Made by a program: the position numbers and the translations under genes | Notes under the pieces: model-generated | What the model saw: the letters and a program-made list of their open reading frames with translations, nothing else | Told to the model about the DNA's origin: nothing | The model's database searches: none | Assembly (NCBI GenBank): GCA_964472095.1 | Contig: CAYYIV010000003.1 | Span: forward strand, 1 to 64,000 | Source: Pelagibius sp964472095 | GTDB lineage: Bacteria; Pseudomonadota; Alphaproteobacteria; Kiloniellales; Kiloniellaceae | Direction: 5' to 3' | Length of the DNA: 64,000 bases | Shown: piece after piece, positions 17,468 through 25,886 of the stretch | Numbering within the stretch: position 1 is the first letter of the stretch | Layout of the letters: each line of letters begins with the position of its first letter

Positions 17468-18424
17468 ATGATGACCGCGGTGGCGCTGCCCGCGCGGGCA
17501 AGGGATTCCGGCGGCGGCCTGCTGCGCCGGATTTCCGACATCCTGGTCGCGCGCCCCCGCCTGCTGCTGTTGATCCTCCTGGGCCCGCCGCTGGCCTGGC
17601 TCGGCATCGTCTATCTCGGTGCGCTCTTCGCCCTGCTGCTGCAGAGCTTCTTCTCCATCGACGAGTTTTCCGGCCTCATCCAGCGCGAGTTCACGCTGAA
17701 GACTTACGGCGAGCTGCTGCAGCCTGCCAACCTCGACATCATCATCCGCACCGTGCTGATGGCGGCCAGCGTCACCCTGGCAAGTGCCGTCATCGCCTTT
17801 CCGATTGCCTACTACGCGGCGCGCTATGCCCGCGGACGCTGGAAGGCGTTGTTCTATCTGGCGGTCATGCTGCCGCTGTGGTCGAGCTACCTGGTGCGGG
17901 TCTATTCCTGGAAGCTGATCCTGGCCAAGGAGGGCATCCTCAACTGGCTGCTGGCGCAGCTGCACCTCACCTGGCTGCTGGATGCCGTGCTGGCCTTGCC
18001 GGTGATCGGCGGACCGTCGCTCTCGATCAGCTACATCGGCACCTTCCTGGTGTTCCTCTACATCTGGCTGCCTTTCATGATCCTGCCGATCCAGGCTTCC
18101 CTGGAGCGCGTGCCGGTGAGCTACATCGAAGCCGCCGGCGACCTCGGCGCGACGCCGCGCCAGACCTTTGCGACGGTGATCCTGCCGCTCGCCCTGCCGG
18201 GCATCGTCGCCGGTTCGATCTTCACCTTCTCGCTGACGCTGGGCGACTACATCATTCCGCAGATCGTCGGCTCCTCGCGCCTGTTCATCGGCCAGGCGGT
18301 CTACACCCACCAGGGCACCGCCGGGAACATTCCGCTGGCCGCCGCCTTCACCGTGGTGCCCATCGTCATCATGGGCTTCTATCTCTGGGGCGCGAAGAAG
18401 CTGGGGGCCTTCAATGCGCTTTAA
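17468..18424 (+). CDS. ABC transporter permease, PotB type
   Basis: Inner-membrane permease of about 318 residues with six hydrophobic helices. The binding-protein-dependent transport signature (EAAGDLGATPRQTFATVILPLALPG), which contacts the ATPase, is near the C-terminal third. An ATG at 17447 overlaps the potA stop; I choose 17468/17471, which follow an AGGGGG site. It overlaps the next permease by 11 bases. Part of the polyamine-type transporter. Confidence 0.9.
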   Translation: MMTAVALPARARDSGGGLLRRISDILVARPRLLLLILLGPPLAWLGIVYLGALFALLLQSFFSIDEFSGLIQREFTLKTYGELLQPANLDIIIRTVLMAASVTLASAVIAFPIAYYAARYARGRWKALFYLAVMLPLWSSYLVRVYSWKLILAKEGILNWLLAQLHLTWLLDAVLALPVIGGPSLSISYIGTFLVFLYIWLPFMILPIQASLERVPVSYIEAAGDLGATPRQTFATVILPLALPGIVAGSIFTFSLTLGDYIIPQIVGSSRLFIGQAVYTHQGTAGNIPLAAAFTVVPIVIMGFYLWGAKKLGAFNAL

Positions 18425-19238
18425 GCCAAGGCGTTCCACAGCGGGCGCTTCGACGACCCTGAAGATCGCCGCGGCGGCCGGGCTCGCCTTCCTACACCTG
18501 CCGCTGCTGCTGATCTTCCTCTATGCCTTCACCACCGAGGAGAAGAGCTACCAGTTCCCGCCGCCCGGCCTGACGCTGCAGTGGTTCGCGGTAGCCTGGA
18601 GCCGCGACGACATCTGGGCGGCCTTGAGCCTCTCCGTGCAGGTGGCGGCGATCTCCACGCTCATCGCCATGCTGCTCGGCACTCTCGCGGCGGGCGCGGT
18701 GGCGCGCAGCCGCTTCTTCGGGCGCGAGACGGTGTCGCTGCTGATCATCCTGCCCATTGCGCTGCCCGGCATCATCACCGGCATTTCCCTGCGCGCCGCC
18801 TTCAACCTCGCGGAGATCCCCTTCAGCTTCTGGACCATCGTGCTGGGGCACGCGACCTTCTGCGTGGTGGTGGTCTACAACAACGCCGTGGCGCGCCTGC
18901 GCCGCGCTTCCGGCTCGCTCATCGAGGCCTCAATGGACCTCGGCGCCGACGGCTTCCAGACCTTCCGCCTGGTGCTGCTGCCGAACCTGGCGACGGCACT
19001 GCTGGCCGGCGGCATGCTCGCCTTCGCCTTGAGTTTCGACGAGGTCATCGTCACCACCTTCACGGCGGGCCAGCAGTCGACGCTGCCGATCTGGATGCTG
19101 ACCGAGCTGGTGCGGCCGCGCCAGCGCCCGGTGACCAACGTGGTCGCGGTCTTCGTCATTGCCGTGACCTTCATCCCCATTCTCGCCGCCTACTACCTGA
19201 CCCGCGAGGGCCAGCACGCCGGCGGCGACGGCAAATGA
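18414..19238 (+). CDS. ABC transporter permease, PotC type
   Basis: Second inner-membrane permease, 274 residues, with about six helices and the EAA loop EASMDLGADGFQTFRLVLLP. It starts inside the end of the preceding permease gene, which indicates translational coupling. With the PotA-, PotB- and PotD-type genes it makes a complete importer. Confidence 0.9.
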   Translation: MRFKPRRSTAGASTTLKIAAAAGLAFLHLPLLLIFLYAFTTEEKSYQFPPPGLTLQWFAVAWSRDDIWAALSLSVQVAAISTLIAMLLGTLAAGAVARSRFFGRETVSLLIILPIALPGIITGISLRAAFNLAEIPFSFWTIVLGHATFCVVVVYNNAVARLRRASGSLIEASMDLGADGFQTFRLVLLPNLATALLAGGMLAFALSFDEVIVTTFTAGQQSTLPIWMLTELVRPRQRPVTNVVAVFVIAVTFIPILAAYYLTREGQHAGGDGK

Positions 19239-19275
19239 TGCAACCCCAAGAACAACGCTGACAGGGAGACCCGCC

Positions 19276-20703
19276 ATGCAGACTGCCATGCTGATCGGCA
19301 CCGATTTCGAGGCCGGCGCGGAAGACGTGGAGATCGTTCTCAACCCGGCCACCGGGGAGACCATCCTGGAACTGCCGGAGGCCTCGGTCGAGCAGATCGA
19401 CCGTGCCGTGGCGGCGGCCGAGAAGGCCTTCGCCTCCTGGCGCCGTTCGACGCCGGCCGAGCGCTCCAACGCGCTGCTGAAGCTGGCCGACAGGATCGAG
19501 GCGGAGGGACCGGAGTTCGCCCGCCTGGAGGCGCTCAACTGCGGCAAGCCCTACCACAACGTTCTGAACGACGAAATTCCGGCTGTGGTTGACGTGCTGC
19601 GCTTCTTCGCCGGCGCGGCGCGCTGCTTGCACGGCTCGGCGGCGGGGGAATATATCCGCGGCTTCACCTCGATGATCCGCCGCGATCCTATCGGCGTGGT
19701 GGCCTCCATCGCGCCGTGGAACTATCCGCTGATGATGGCGGCCTGGAAGATCGGTCCGGCCATTGCCGGTGGCAACTGCGTGGTGCTGAAGCCCTCGGAG
19801 CAGACGCCGCTGACCACCCTGAAGCTGGCCGAGGTGGCGGCCGGCGTGCTGCCGGAAGGCGTGCTGAACGTGGTGGTCGGCCGCGGCGAAACCGTCGGCA
19901 GCTCCCTGATTCACCACCCGCGGGTGCAGATGATCTCGCTGACCGGCGACATCGCCACCGGCAAGAAGGTTCTGCAGGCGGCGGCGAAGTCGGTGAAGCG
20001 CACCCACCTGGAACTCGGCGGCAAGGCACCGGTCATCGTTTTCGACGACGCCGACATCGACGCCGTGGTCGCGGGCGTGCGCACCTTCGGCTACTACAAC
20101 GCCGGTCAGGACTGCACCGCCGCCTGCCGCATCTATGCCTCCGCGAAGGTCTACGACAACCTGGTCGCCGACCTGACCGCCGCCGTCTCCTCCATTGCCT
20201 ATGCCGACAAGGATGACAGCAAGAACGAGATCGGCCCGCTGATCTCCGCGCGTCAGCGCGACCGCGTCTCCAGCTTCGTCGAGCGCGCGGCCAGCCGCAA
20301 CCATATCGAAATCACCACCGGCGGCCACCCGGCCGACGGCAACGGCTTCTTTTTCCAGCCGACGGTGGTGGCGGGCGCGCTGCAGGAGGACGAAATCGTG
20401 CAGCGCGAGGTCTTCGGTCCGGTGGTCTCGGTCACCCGCTTCGACGACGTCGACACCGCCGTCGCCTGGGCCAACAACTCCGACTACGGCCTGGCCTCGT
20501 CGATCTGGACCCGGGACGTCTCGCGCGCCATGGCCACCGCAGCGCGGCTGGAGTACGGCTGCACCTGGGTCAACTGCCACTTCATGCTGGCCAACGAGAT
20601 GCCCCACGGCGGCCTGAAGTCCTCCGGCTACGGCAAGGACATGTCGATGTACGCCCTGGAGGACTATACCGTGGTGCGTCACGTCATGGTCGCGCACGGC
20701 TGA
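19276..20703 (+). CDS. aldehyde dehydrogenase, gamma-aminobutyraldehyde/betaine aldehyde type
   Basis: NAD(P)-dependent oxidation of an amino-aldehyde to the acid, cytoplasmic. The 475-residue protein carries IAPWNYPLMMAAWK, the general-base Glu246 in LELGGK and the catalytic Cys280 in NAGQDC. The length and the adjacent polyamine transporter favour PatD/KauB-like activity on 4-aminobutanal from putrescine. No transaminase or amine oxidase is in the operon, so the first oxidation step must be encoded elsewhere, or the substrate may differ (betaine aldehyde is the main alternative). Confidence 0.88.
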   Translation: MQTAMLIGTDFEAGAEDVEIVLNPATGETILELPEASVEQIDRAVAAAEKAFASWRRSTPAERSNALLKLADRIEAEGPEFARLEALNCGKPYHNVLNDEIPAVVDVLRFFAGAARCLHGSAAGEYIRGFTSMIRRDPIGVVASIAPWNYPLMMAAWKIGPAIAGGNCVVLKPSEQTPLTTLKLAEVAAGVLPEGVLNVVVGRGETVGSSLIHHPRVQMISLTGDIATGKKVLQAAAKSVKRTHLELGGKAPVIVFDDADIDAVVAGVRTFGYYNAGQDCTAACRIYASAKVYDNLVADLTAAVSSIAYADKDDSKNEIGPLISARQRDRVSSFVERAASRNHIEITTGGHPADGNGFFFQPTVVAGALQEDEIVQREVFGPVVSVTRFDDVDTAVAWANNSDYGLASSIWTRDVSRAMATAARLEYGCTWVNCHFMLANEMPHGGLKSSGYGKDMSMYALEDYTVVRHVMVAHG

Positions 20704-20794
20704 GCGGCGGGGCGAGGATCCCGGGTCGCAGATCGCTGCATTGCGGTCGCAAGAGGTGTTGCGGCGGCGCGGCGTTGTCGCCTAAGCTGGCGCC

Positions 20795-20982
20795 GATGGT
20801 TCCGCCAGACCGAGCGAGACGGCGGATTAAATGGGAACACGGTGAGGCGTACCCTATAGGGACCGATGCCGTGGCTGCCCCCGCAACTGTGAGCGGCGAG
20901 CGACACCCGACAAGCCACTGGCCCGATTCGGGCCGGGAAGGCGGAGTGGAGCGACGACCCGCGAGCCAGGAGACCTGCCATC
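20795..20982 (+). ncRNA. cobalamin (B12) riboswitch
   Basis: The leader contains the conserved cobalamin aptamer blocks in the right order: GGGAACACGGTGA (20833 on), the B12 box run GTGGCTGCCCCCGCAACTGT, GCCACTGG, CCGGGAAGGCG, and the 3' block CGCGAGCCAGGAGACCTGCC. A closing P1 stem pairs GATGG (20795-20799) with CCATC (20978-20982). It lies upstream of cbtB-cbtA, so high adenosylcobalamin should repress synthesis of the cobalt transporter. Confidence 0.95.
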
Positions 20983-20997
20983 GGGATTCTTACTCAC

Positions 20998-21017
20998 TCC
21001 GGGCGGGGTTGCCCGGA
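20998..21017 (+). promoter_or_regulatory. hairpin after the B12 aptamer
   Basis: Perfect 7-bp stem TCCGGGC/GCCCGGA with a 6-base loop, 15 bases after the aptamer and about 90 bases before the cbtB ATG. It may belong to the expression platform; there is no T-tract, so translational rather than transcriptional control is more likely. Confidence 0.4.
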
Positions 21018-21108
21018 AGGGCAGGGTGGCGTGGCAGCTTTTCCGCGCCGTGCAGATGTCTTTCCGGCTGAACCTGATCTGGATGGCGACAGGCAGCTGG
21101 AGGACTTT

Positions 21109-21288
21109 ATGCAAACGGCGACCACATCTCAGACACACACAAGCATCTCGCAGAGCCGGCGGATGATCGCGGCGGCAACCCTGTTGTTCGGGTTGGGCCT
21201 GGTCTTCGTGACGGGCTTCGCCCATTCGGCGACCATTCACAACGCGGCGCACGATACGCGCCACGCCATGGCGTTTCCCTGCCACTGA
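21109..21288 (+). CDS. cbtB: cobalt transporter subunit CbtB
   Basis: A 59-residue membrane protein with one helix (MIAAATLLFGLGLVFVTGFA) and a His-rich C-terminus with TIHNAAHDTRHAMAFPCH, the CbtB hallmark presumed to bind cobalt. GGAGG lies just before the ATG at 21109. It is directly behind the cobalamin riboswitch and 10 bases before cbtA. It acts with CbtA in cobalt uptake for B12 synthesis. Confidence 0.92.
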   Translation: MQTATTSQTHTSISQSRRMIAAATLLFGLGLVFVTGFAHSATIHNAAHDTRHAMAFPCH

Positions 21289-21298
21289 GGGGCCCGAG

Positions 21299-22054
21299 AT
21301 GTTGAACCGTATCCTCTTTGCGGCGCTGGTCGCCGGGATCGTCGGCGGCCTCGCGACCGCCATGCTGCAGCACTTCACCACCACGCCGCTCATCGTCGCC
21401 GCCGAGCAGTACGAGGGCGGCGACGCCGGCATGGCGGCGCCGGCGCGCCTGGATGCTCCGGCGTTCGGCGGGGCGCGGGTGATCCTGGTGCACCAGCACG
21501 GCGACCATGCCGAGGGCGACGACGAGGGCTGGGCGCCCGCCGACGGCATCGAACGGACTCTCTATACCTCGATCTCCACCATCGGCACGGCCTTCGGCTT
21601 CGCGCTGATCCTGCTCTCCGCGATGATCCTCGCCAACGCCCGCATCACCGCGCGCAGCGGCCTGCTCTGGGGCCTTGCCGGCTTCGTCGCGGCCGGCTTG
21701 GCGCCGGCCCTGGGCCTCAGCCCGGAACTGCCGGGCTCGGCGGCGGCCGACCTCGGTGCCCGCCAGCTCTGGTGGCTCGGCACCGCGGTGGCGACGACGG
21801 CGGGCCTCTGGCTGGCGCTGCGGGTCTCCACCCTGCCGGCGATCGCCGGCGGCATCGCGCTGATGATCCTGCCGCACCTCGTCGGCGCGCCGCATCCCGA
21901 GGCTTTCACCAGCACGGTGCCCTCGGAGCTCTCCGGCCACTTCGCCGCGGCCTCGCTGGTCGTGCTCGCGGTGGTCTGGGTGCTGGCCGGGACCCTCGCC
22001 GGCTACGTCTGGGAGCGTGGCGAAGCGAAGCAGGCAGCGGCCGCGGCGGCCTGA
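21299..22054 (+). CDS. cbtA: cobalt transporter subunit CbtA
   Basis: Inner-membrane protein of 251 residues with several predicted helices (ILFAALVAGIVGGLATAML, then helices in the central and C-terminal thirds) and a His/Asp-containing loop after the first helix (ILVHQHGDHAEGDDEG), the usual CbtA layout. Functions as the core of a putative secondary cobalt transporter. In one operon with cbtB under B12 riboswitch control. Confidence 0.92.
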   Translation: MLNRILFAALVAGIVGGLATAMLQHFTTTPLIVAAEQYEGGDAGMAAPARLDAPAFGGARVILVHQHGDHAEGDDEGWAPADGIERTLYTSISTIGTAFGFALILLSAMILANARITARSGLLWGLAGFVAAGLAPALGLSPELPGSAAADLGARQLWWLGTAVATTAGLWLALRVSTLPAIAGGIALMILPHLVGAPHPEAFTSTVPSELSGHFAAASLVVLAVVWVLAGTLAGYVWERGEAKQAAAAAA

Positions 22055-22066
22055 CCGGCCCCGCGA

Positions 22067-22438
22067 ATGCCGGGTGTCTGCCTGCAGGTCTGTGTACTCT
22101 GCGGCGAAGCGGCCGGTGGTGATCCCGAAGGGGTCCCCGCCGGCCGACGCCTTTACGAGGCGCTGCTGCCCGCCGCCGCCGCCTTTCCCGAGATCGAGGT
22201 GGCGCCGGTCGACTGCCTGGCGGTCTGCGACCGGCCGGTGACCTTGGCGTTCCAGGCTGCCGGCAGGTGGAGCTACCTCGTCGGCGGCGCCGATCCGGTC
22301 GGTGACGTCGCCGACATCCTCGCGGCCGCCCGTGCCGTCGCCGCTTCACCGCACGGCATCCCGACGATGGACGACCGCCCGCCGTTCTTCCGCAAGGGCG
22401 TCATCGCCCGCCTGCCGCCGCTTACCGACGTCTACTGA
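22067..22438 (+). CDS. DUF1636 metal-binding protein
   Basis: A 123-residue soluble protein with four conserved Cys, in CLQVCVLCGEA at the N-terminus and DCLAVCDRPV in the middle. This is the layout of DUF1636 (COG5469), a thioredoxin-like 2Fe-2S ferredoxin-type family commonly found beside CbtBA and cobalamin genes. It starts 12 bases after the cbtA stop, so it is part of the riboswitch-controlled operon. Exact role in cobalt or B12 metabolism is not known. Confidence 0.85.
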   Translation: MPGVCLQVCVLCGEAAGGDPEGVPAGRRLYEALLPAAAAFPEIEVAPVDCLAVCDRPVTLAFQAAGRWSYLVGGADPVGDVADILAAARAVAASPHGIPTMDDRPPFFRKGVIARLPPLTDVY

Positions 22439-22470
22439 AGTCGCGCACTTCGCTTCCATCCATCCAGGAT

Positions 22471-22517
22471 GTCATCCCGGCCAAGCGAGCGAACGCGAGC
22501 GCGAGCCGGGATCCATG
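22471..22517. repeat. dispersed repeat family 2, copy 1
   Basis: Segment beginning GTCATCCCGGCCAAGCGAGC and ending GAGCCGGGATCCATGG; an inverted copy is at 39154-39200. The ends form an imperfect dyad (ATCCCGG/CCGGGAT). It lies after the cbt operon. Confidence 0.65.
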
Positions 22518-22548
22518 GTCGAAGCAAGGTGCCTGGCCTCGACATGGA

Positions 22549-22569
22549 CCCTCGCAACGAGTGCGAGGG
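22549..22569. terminator. perfect hairpin between convergent genes
   Basis: Stem CCCTCGCA/TGCGAGGG with a 5-base loop, between the DUF1636 gene and the convergent Lrp gene. There is no T-run, so terminator function is tentative. Confidence 0.35.
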
Positions 22570-22632
22570 TGACAGCTGAGGGGCGGCCTCGTTGAGGGAC
22601 GGGAGGGTGAGGGGCATCGGCGACCGGCGCCT

Positions 22633-23109
22633 CTACCCGCCCAGCGTCTCCAGCGGCAGGGAGGAGGTGTACTTCACCTGCTTCAGCGCGAAGGACGATT
22701 CGATGGAGGCGACGTTCTCGATGCGGGTGAGTTTGGTCTTGAGGAACTTTTCGTAAGCTGCGAGGTCGCGGGTGGCGACGCGCAGCAGGTAGTCGCGGGT
22801 GCCGGTCATCAGGTAACACTCCAGCACCTCAGGATAGCGCCGCACCTCCGCCTCGAAACCGTCGAGGTCGACCTCCTGCTGGCGCTCCAGCTTGATCGAG
22901 ATGAAGACCGAGACCGGCAGCCCGACGGCATGCTGGTCGAGCAGCGCGACGTAGCGGGTGATCATGCCGGCTTGCTCCAGCTGGCGCACCCGGCGCAGGC
23001 AAGGGGAGGGCGAGAGGCCGACGCGCTCGGACAGCTCCACGTTGCTCAAACGGCCGTCGTCCTGCAACGCGGCCAGAATCTTGCGGTCGATGGTGTCGAG
23101 TTTCAGCAT
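22633..23109 (-). CDS. Lrp/AsnC family transcriptional regulator
   Basis: A 158-residue regulator: N-terminal winged helix-turn-helix (LDTIDRKILAALQDDGRLSNVELSERVGLS ... CLRRVRQLEQAGMI) and C-terminal RAM ligand domain (VSVFISIKLERQQEVDLDGFEAEVRRYPEVLECYLMTGTRDYLLRV). It is divergent from the E1 gene at 23263 and shares a 150-bp promoter region containing ATGCCA repeats and a dyad. The arrangement parallels mdeR-mdeB of Pseudomonas, so it probably activates the neighbouring dehydrogenase in response to an amino acid. Confidence 0.93.
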   Translation of the reverse strand: MLKLDTIDRKILAALQDDGRLSNVELSERVGLSPSPCLRRVRQLEQAGMITRYVALLDQHAVGLPVSVFISIKLERQQEVDLDGFEAEVRRYPEVLECYLMTGTRDYLLRVATRDLAAYEKFLKTKLTRIENVASIESSFALKQVKYTSSLPLETLGG

Positions 23110-23179
23110 TTGCAGATCATGCCATAATGGTGAGCAGAATTAGTATAGAATGCCAAGACAGCGAGGAAAAGCAGCGCCT

Positions 23180-23196
23180 TTGGCATGTCATGCCAA
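23180..23196. promoter_or_regulatory. candidate Lrp/AsnC operator
   Basis: Perfect inverted repeat TTGGCAT-GTC-ATGCCAA between the divergent regulator and E1 genes. Further ATGCCA half sites occur at about 23117 and 23147 and an inverted TTGGCGTGCC at about 23213, a spaced set that would suit an octameric Lrp-type protein. Confidence 0.55.
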
Positions 23197-23262
23197 GGGC
23201 TTTTCGCGTAGTCTTGGCGTGCCGCGCCTGACTCCAAGTTACATGCCTTTGGATGCTCGCTC

Positions 23263-25659
23263 ATGCCGACCGAACCCGGCCACCTGAAGATGCTGGAAGC
23301 CCTGGAGAAGAAGGTTCTCTGGCTGTCTTCCTGGATGATCCACAACGCCAACCACATCCGCCCCAAGAGCGGCGGCATCAAGGTCGGCGGCCACCAGGCC
23401 TCCAGTGCCTCGCTCGCCACCCTGATGACGGCGCTCTATTTCGACGTGCTGCGGCCGGCCGACCGCGTCGCCGTGAAGCCGCACGCGAGCCCCGTGTTCC
23501 ACGCCATCCAGTACCTGCTCGGCAACCAGAGCCGCGAGAAGATGGAGAACTTCCGCGGCTTCGGCGGCGCCCAGTCCTACCCGTCGCGCACCAAGGACGT
23601 CGACGACGTCGACTTCTCCACCGGCTCGGTCGGCCTCGGCGTCGCCATGACCTCCTTCGCCTCGATGGTGCAGGACTACGTGCGCCTGAAGGGCTGGTCG
23701 AAGAACCTCTCGGAGGGCCGCATGATCGCCCTGGTCGGCGATGCCGAGCTCGACGAGGGCAACATCTACGAAGCCCTGATGGAGGGCTGGAAGCACGACC
23801 TGCGCAACACCTGGTGGGTGATCGACTACAACCGCCAGAGCCTGGATGCCGTCGCCCACGAGAACCTCTACGGCCAGTTCGACAAGCTGTTCCGCTCCAT
23901 GGGCTGGGAGGTCATCACCATCAAGTACGGCCACCTGCTGGAGGCCGCCTTCAAGGAGCCGGGCGGCGAGGCGCTGCGCGACTGGATCGACGGCTGCCCG
24001 AACCAGCTCTATTCGGCGCTGACTTTTCAGGGCGGCGCCGCCTGGCGCAAGCGTCTGCTCGACGACCTCGGCGATCAGGGGCCTGTCTCGGCGCTGATCG
24101 ACAGCCGCAGCGACGATGAGCTCGGCCGCCTGATGACCAACCTCGGCGGCCACGACCTGACCGCCGTGCTGGAGGCCTTTCACTCCGTCGACCACGACCG
24201 GCCGGTCTGCTTCATCGCGTACACGGTGAAGGGCTGCGGCCTGCCGCTGGCCGGCCACAAGGACAACCACGCCGGCCTCATGACGCCGGAGCAGATGGAG
24301 ACCTTCCAAAGCAGCCTGGGCATCCGCGAGGGCCGCGAGTGGGAGCCCTTCGAGGCGATGCCGCTGCCGCAGAAGGACATCGAGGCCTTCCTGAAGCGCG
24401 TGCCCTTCAACGCCGAGGGGCGTCGCCGCTACGCAGCTGACCGCATCGCCGTGCCGAAGCAACTGCCGGTGCCATCAGGCGATGTCATGTCCACGCAGGA
24501 AGGCTTCGGCAAGATCCTGAACGAGATCGCGCGCGAAAAGTCGCCGCTGGCCGAGCGCATCGTCACCACCTCGCCGGACGTGACGGTCTCCACCAACCTG
24601 GGCCCCTGGGTGAACCGCCGCGGCATCTTCGCGCGCGAGCCCCAGGCCGACACCTTCCGCGACCAGCAGGTTCCCTCGGTGCAGAAGTGGACCATGTCGC
24701 CGCAGGGCCAGCACCTGGAGCTCGGCATCGCCGAGATGAATCTCTTCATCCTGCTCGGCGCCCTCGGGCTCTCGCACTCGCTCTTCGGCGAGCGCCTGCT
24801 GCCCATCGGCACGCTTTACGACCCCTTCATCATGCGCGGTCTCGACGCGCTGAATTACGCCTGCTACCAGGACGCCCGCTTCATGCTGGTGGCGACGCCG
24901 GCGGGCATCACCCTGGCGCCGGAAGGCGGCGCGCATCAATCCGTGTCCACGCCGCTCATCGGCCTGGCGCAGGACGGCCTCGCCTCCTTCGAGCCCGCCT
25001 TCGTCGACGAGCTGTCCACCATCATGGCCTGGTCCTTCGACTACATGCAGCGCGACGGCGACGGCGCGGCCGCCGGCACCTGGCTGCGCGACGAGAAGGG
25101 CGGCTCGGTCTACCTGCGCCTCTCGACCCGGCCGTTGGAGCAGCCCAGGCGCAGCATCGGCGACGACCTCGCCGCCGACATCATCGACGGTGCCTACTGG
25201 CTGCGCCCGCCGGGGGCGAACTGCCAGGTGGTCATCGCCTACCAGGGCGTGGTGGCGGCGGAGGCCATCGCCGCCGCCGGCCTCATCGCCGAGGACCGCC
25301 GCGACGTCGGCGTGCTGGCGGTGACCTCGGCCGACCGGCTCAGTGCGGGATGGCATGCCGCCGAGCGCGCAAGGCAGGAAGGCCAGGCAGAAGCGCGCTC
25401 CCACATCGAGAACCTACTGGCGCCGCTCGACCGCGACGCCGGCCTGGTGACCGTGCTGGACGGCCATCCGACCACGCTGTCCTGGCTCGGCGGCGTGCGC
25501 GGCCACCGGGTACAGGCCCTGGGCGTCGAGCACTTCGGCCAGACCGGCACGGTCCAGGAGCTCTACGCCCACCACCGCATCGACACGGCGGCCATCGTCG
25601 CGGCGGCCAACGCCGCCTCCGCCGGTCGCCCGATCCGCTATCTGCGCGCGGTGACGTAG
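23263..25659 (+). CDS. homodimeric 2-oxoacid (pyruvate/2-oxobutyrate) dehydrogenase E1-like, transketolase family
   Basis: Thiamine-diphosphate enzyme of 798 residues, related to AceE but shorter than the usual 880-890. Seen: N-terminal ANHIRPKSGGIKVGGHQAS, the ThDP/Mg motif GDAELDEGNIYEALMEG ... NRQSLD, and transketolase-like pyrimidine and C-terminal domains (LGIAEMNLFILLGALGLSHS onwards). MdeB, an AceE homologue acting on 2-oxobutyrate, is also encoded beside an Lrp-type regulator, so pyruvate or 2-oxobutyrate from amino acid breakdown are likely substrates. No E2/E3 gene follows. Substrate assignment is inference. Confidence 0.82.
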   Translation: MPTEPGHLKMLEALEKKVLWLSSWMIHNANHIRPKSGGIKVGGHQASSASLATLMTALYFDVLRPADRVAVKPHASPVFHAIQYLLGNQSREKMENFRGFGGAQSYPSRTKDVDDVDFSTGSVGLGVAMTSFASMVQDYVRLKGWSKNLSEGRMIALVGDAELDEGNIYEALMEGWKHDLRNTWWVIDYNRQSLDAVAHENLYGQFDKLFRSMGWEVITIKYGHLLEAAFKEPGGEALRDWIDGCPNQLYSALTFQGGAAWRKRLLDDLGDQGPVSALIDSRSDDELGRLMTNLGGHDLTAVLEAFHSVDHDRPVCFIAYTVKGCGLPLAGHKDNHAGLMTPEQMETFQSSLGIREGREWEPFEAMPLPQKDIEAFLKRVPFNAEGRRRYAADRIAVPKQLPVPSGDVMSTQEGFGKILNEIAREKSPLAERIVTTSPDVTVSTNLGPWVNRRGIFAREPQADTFRDQQVPSVQKWTMSPQGQHLELGIAEMNLFILLGALGLSHSLFGERLLPIGTLYDPFIMRGLDALNYACYQDARFMLVATPAGITLAPEGGAHQSVSTPLIGLAQDGLASFEPAFVDELSTIMAWSFDYMQRDGDGAAAGTWLRDEKGGSVYLRLSTRPLEQPRRSIGDDLAADIIDGAYWLRPPGANCQVVIAYQGVVAAEAIAAAGLIAEDRRDVGVLAVTSADRLSAGWHAAERARQEGQAEARSHIENLLAPLDRDAGLVTVLDGHPTTLSWLGGVRGHRVQALGVEHFGQTGTVQELYAHHRIDTAAIVAAANAASAGRPIRYLRAVT

Positions 25660-25675
25660 GGCTACGGACGGCCGC

Positions 25676-25778
25676 GCATCCTTCGAGACGGCTGCTGCGC
25701 AGCCTCCTCAGGATGAGGCTTGAGTATGGCCCTCATCCTGAGGAGGCCCGAAGGGCCGTTTCGAAGGGCGAGGGCCAT
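25676..25778. repeat. dispersed palindromic repeat, copy C
   Basis: Arms GCATCCTTCGAGACGG and CCGTTTCGAAGGGC with two inner inverted blocks (CCTCCTCAGGATGAGG and CCTCATCCTGAGGAGG), between the E1 and Rieske oxygenase genes. Same family as copies at 6802, 16261 and 49268. Confidence 0.75.
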
Positions 25779-25886
25779 CGCCCTGCTTTTCCTGTCGCTC
25801 TTGAAACAGGGCTGTCGCTAATGCTGTCGCGGGGCCGACGCAGCCGGTGGACATTTCCTTTGGTATCCTTCTGAAGGGAGTCTGCG

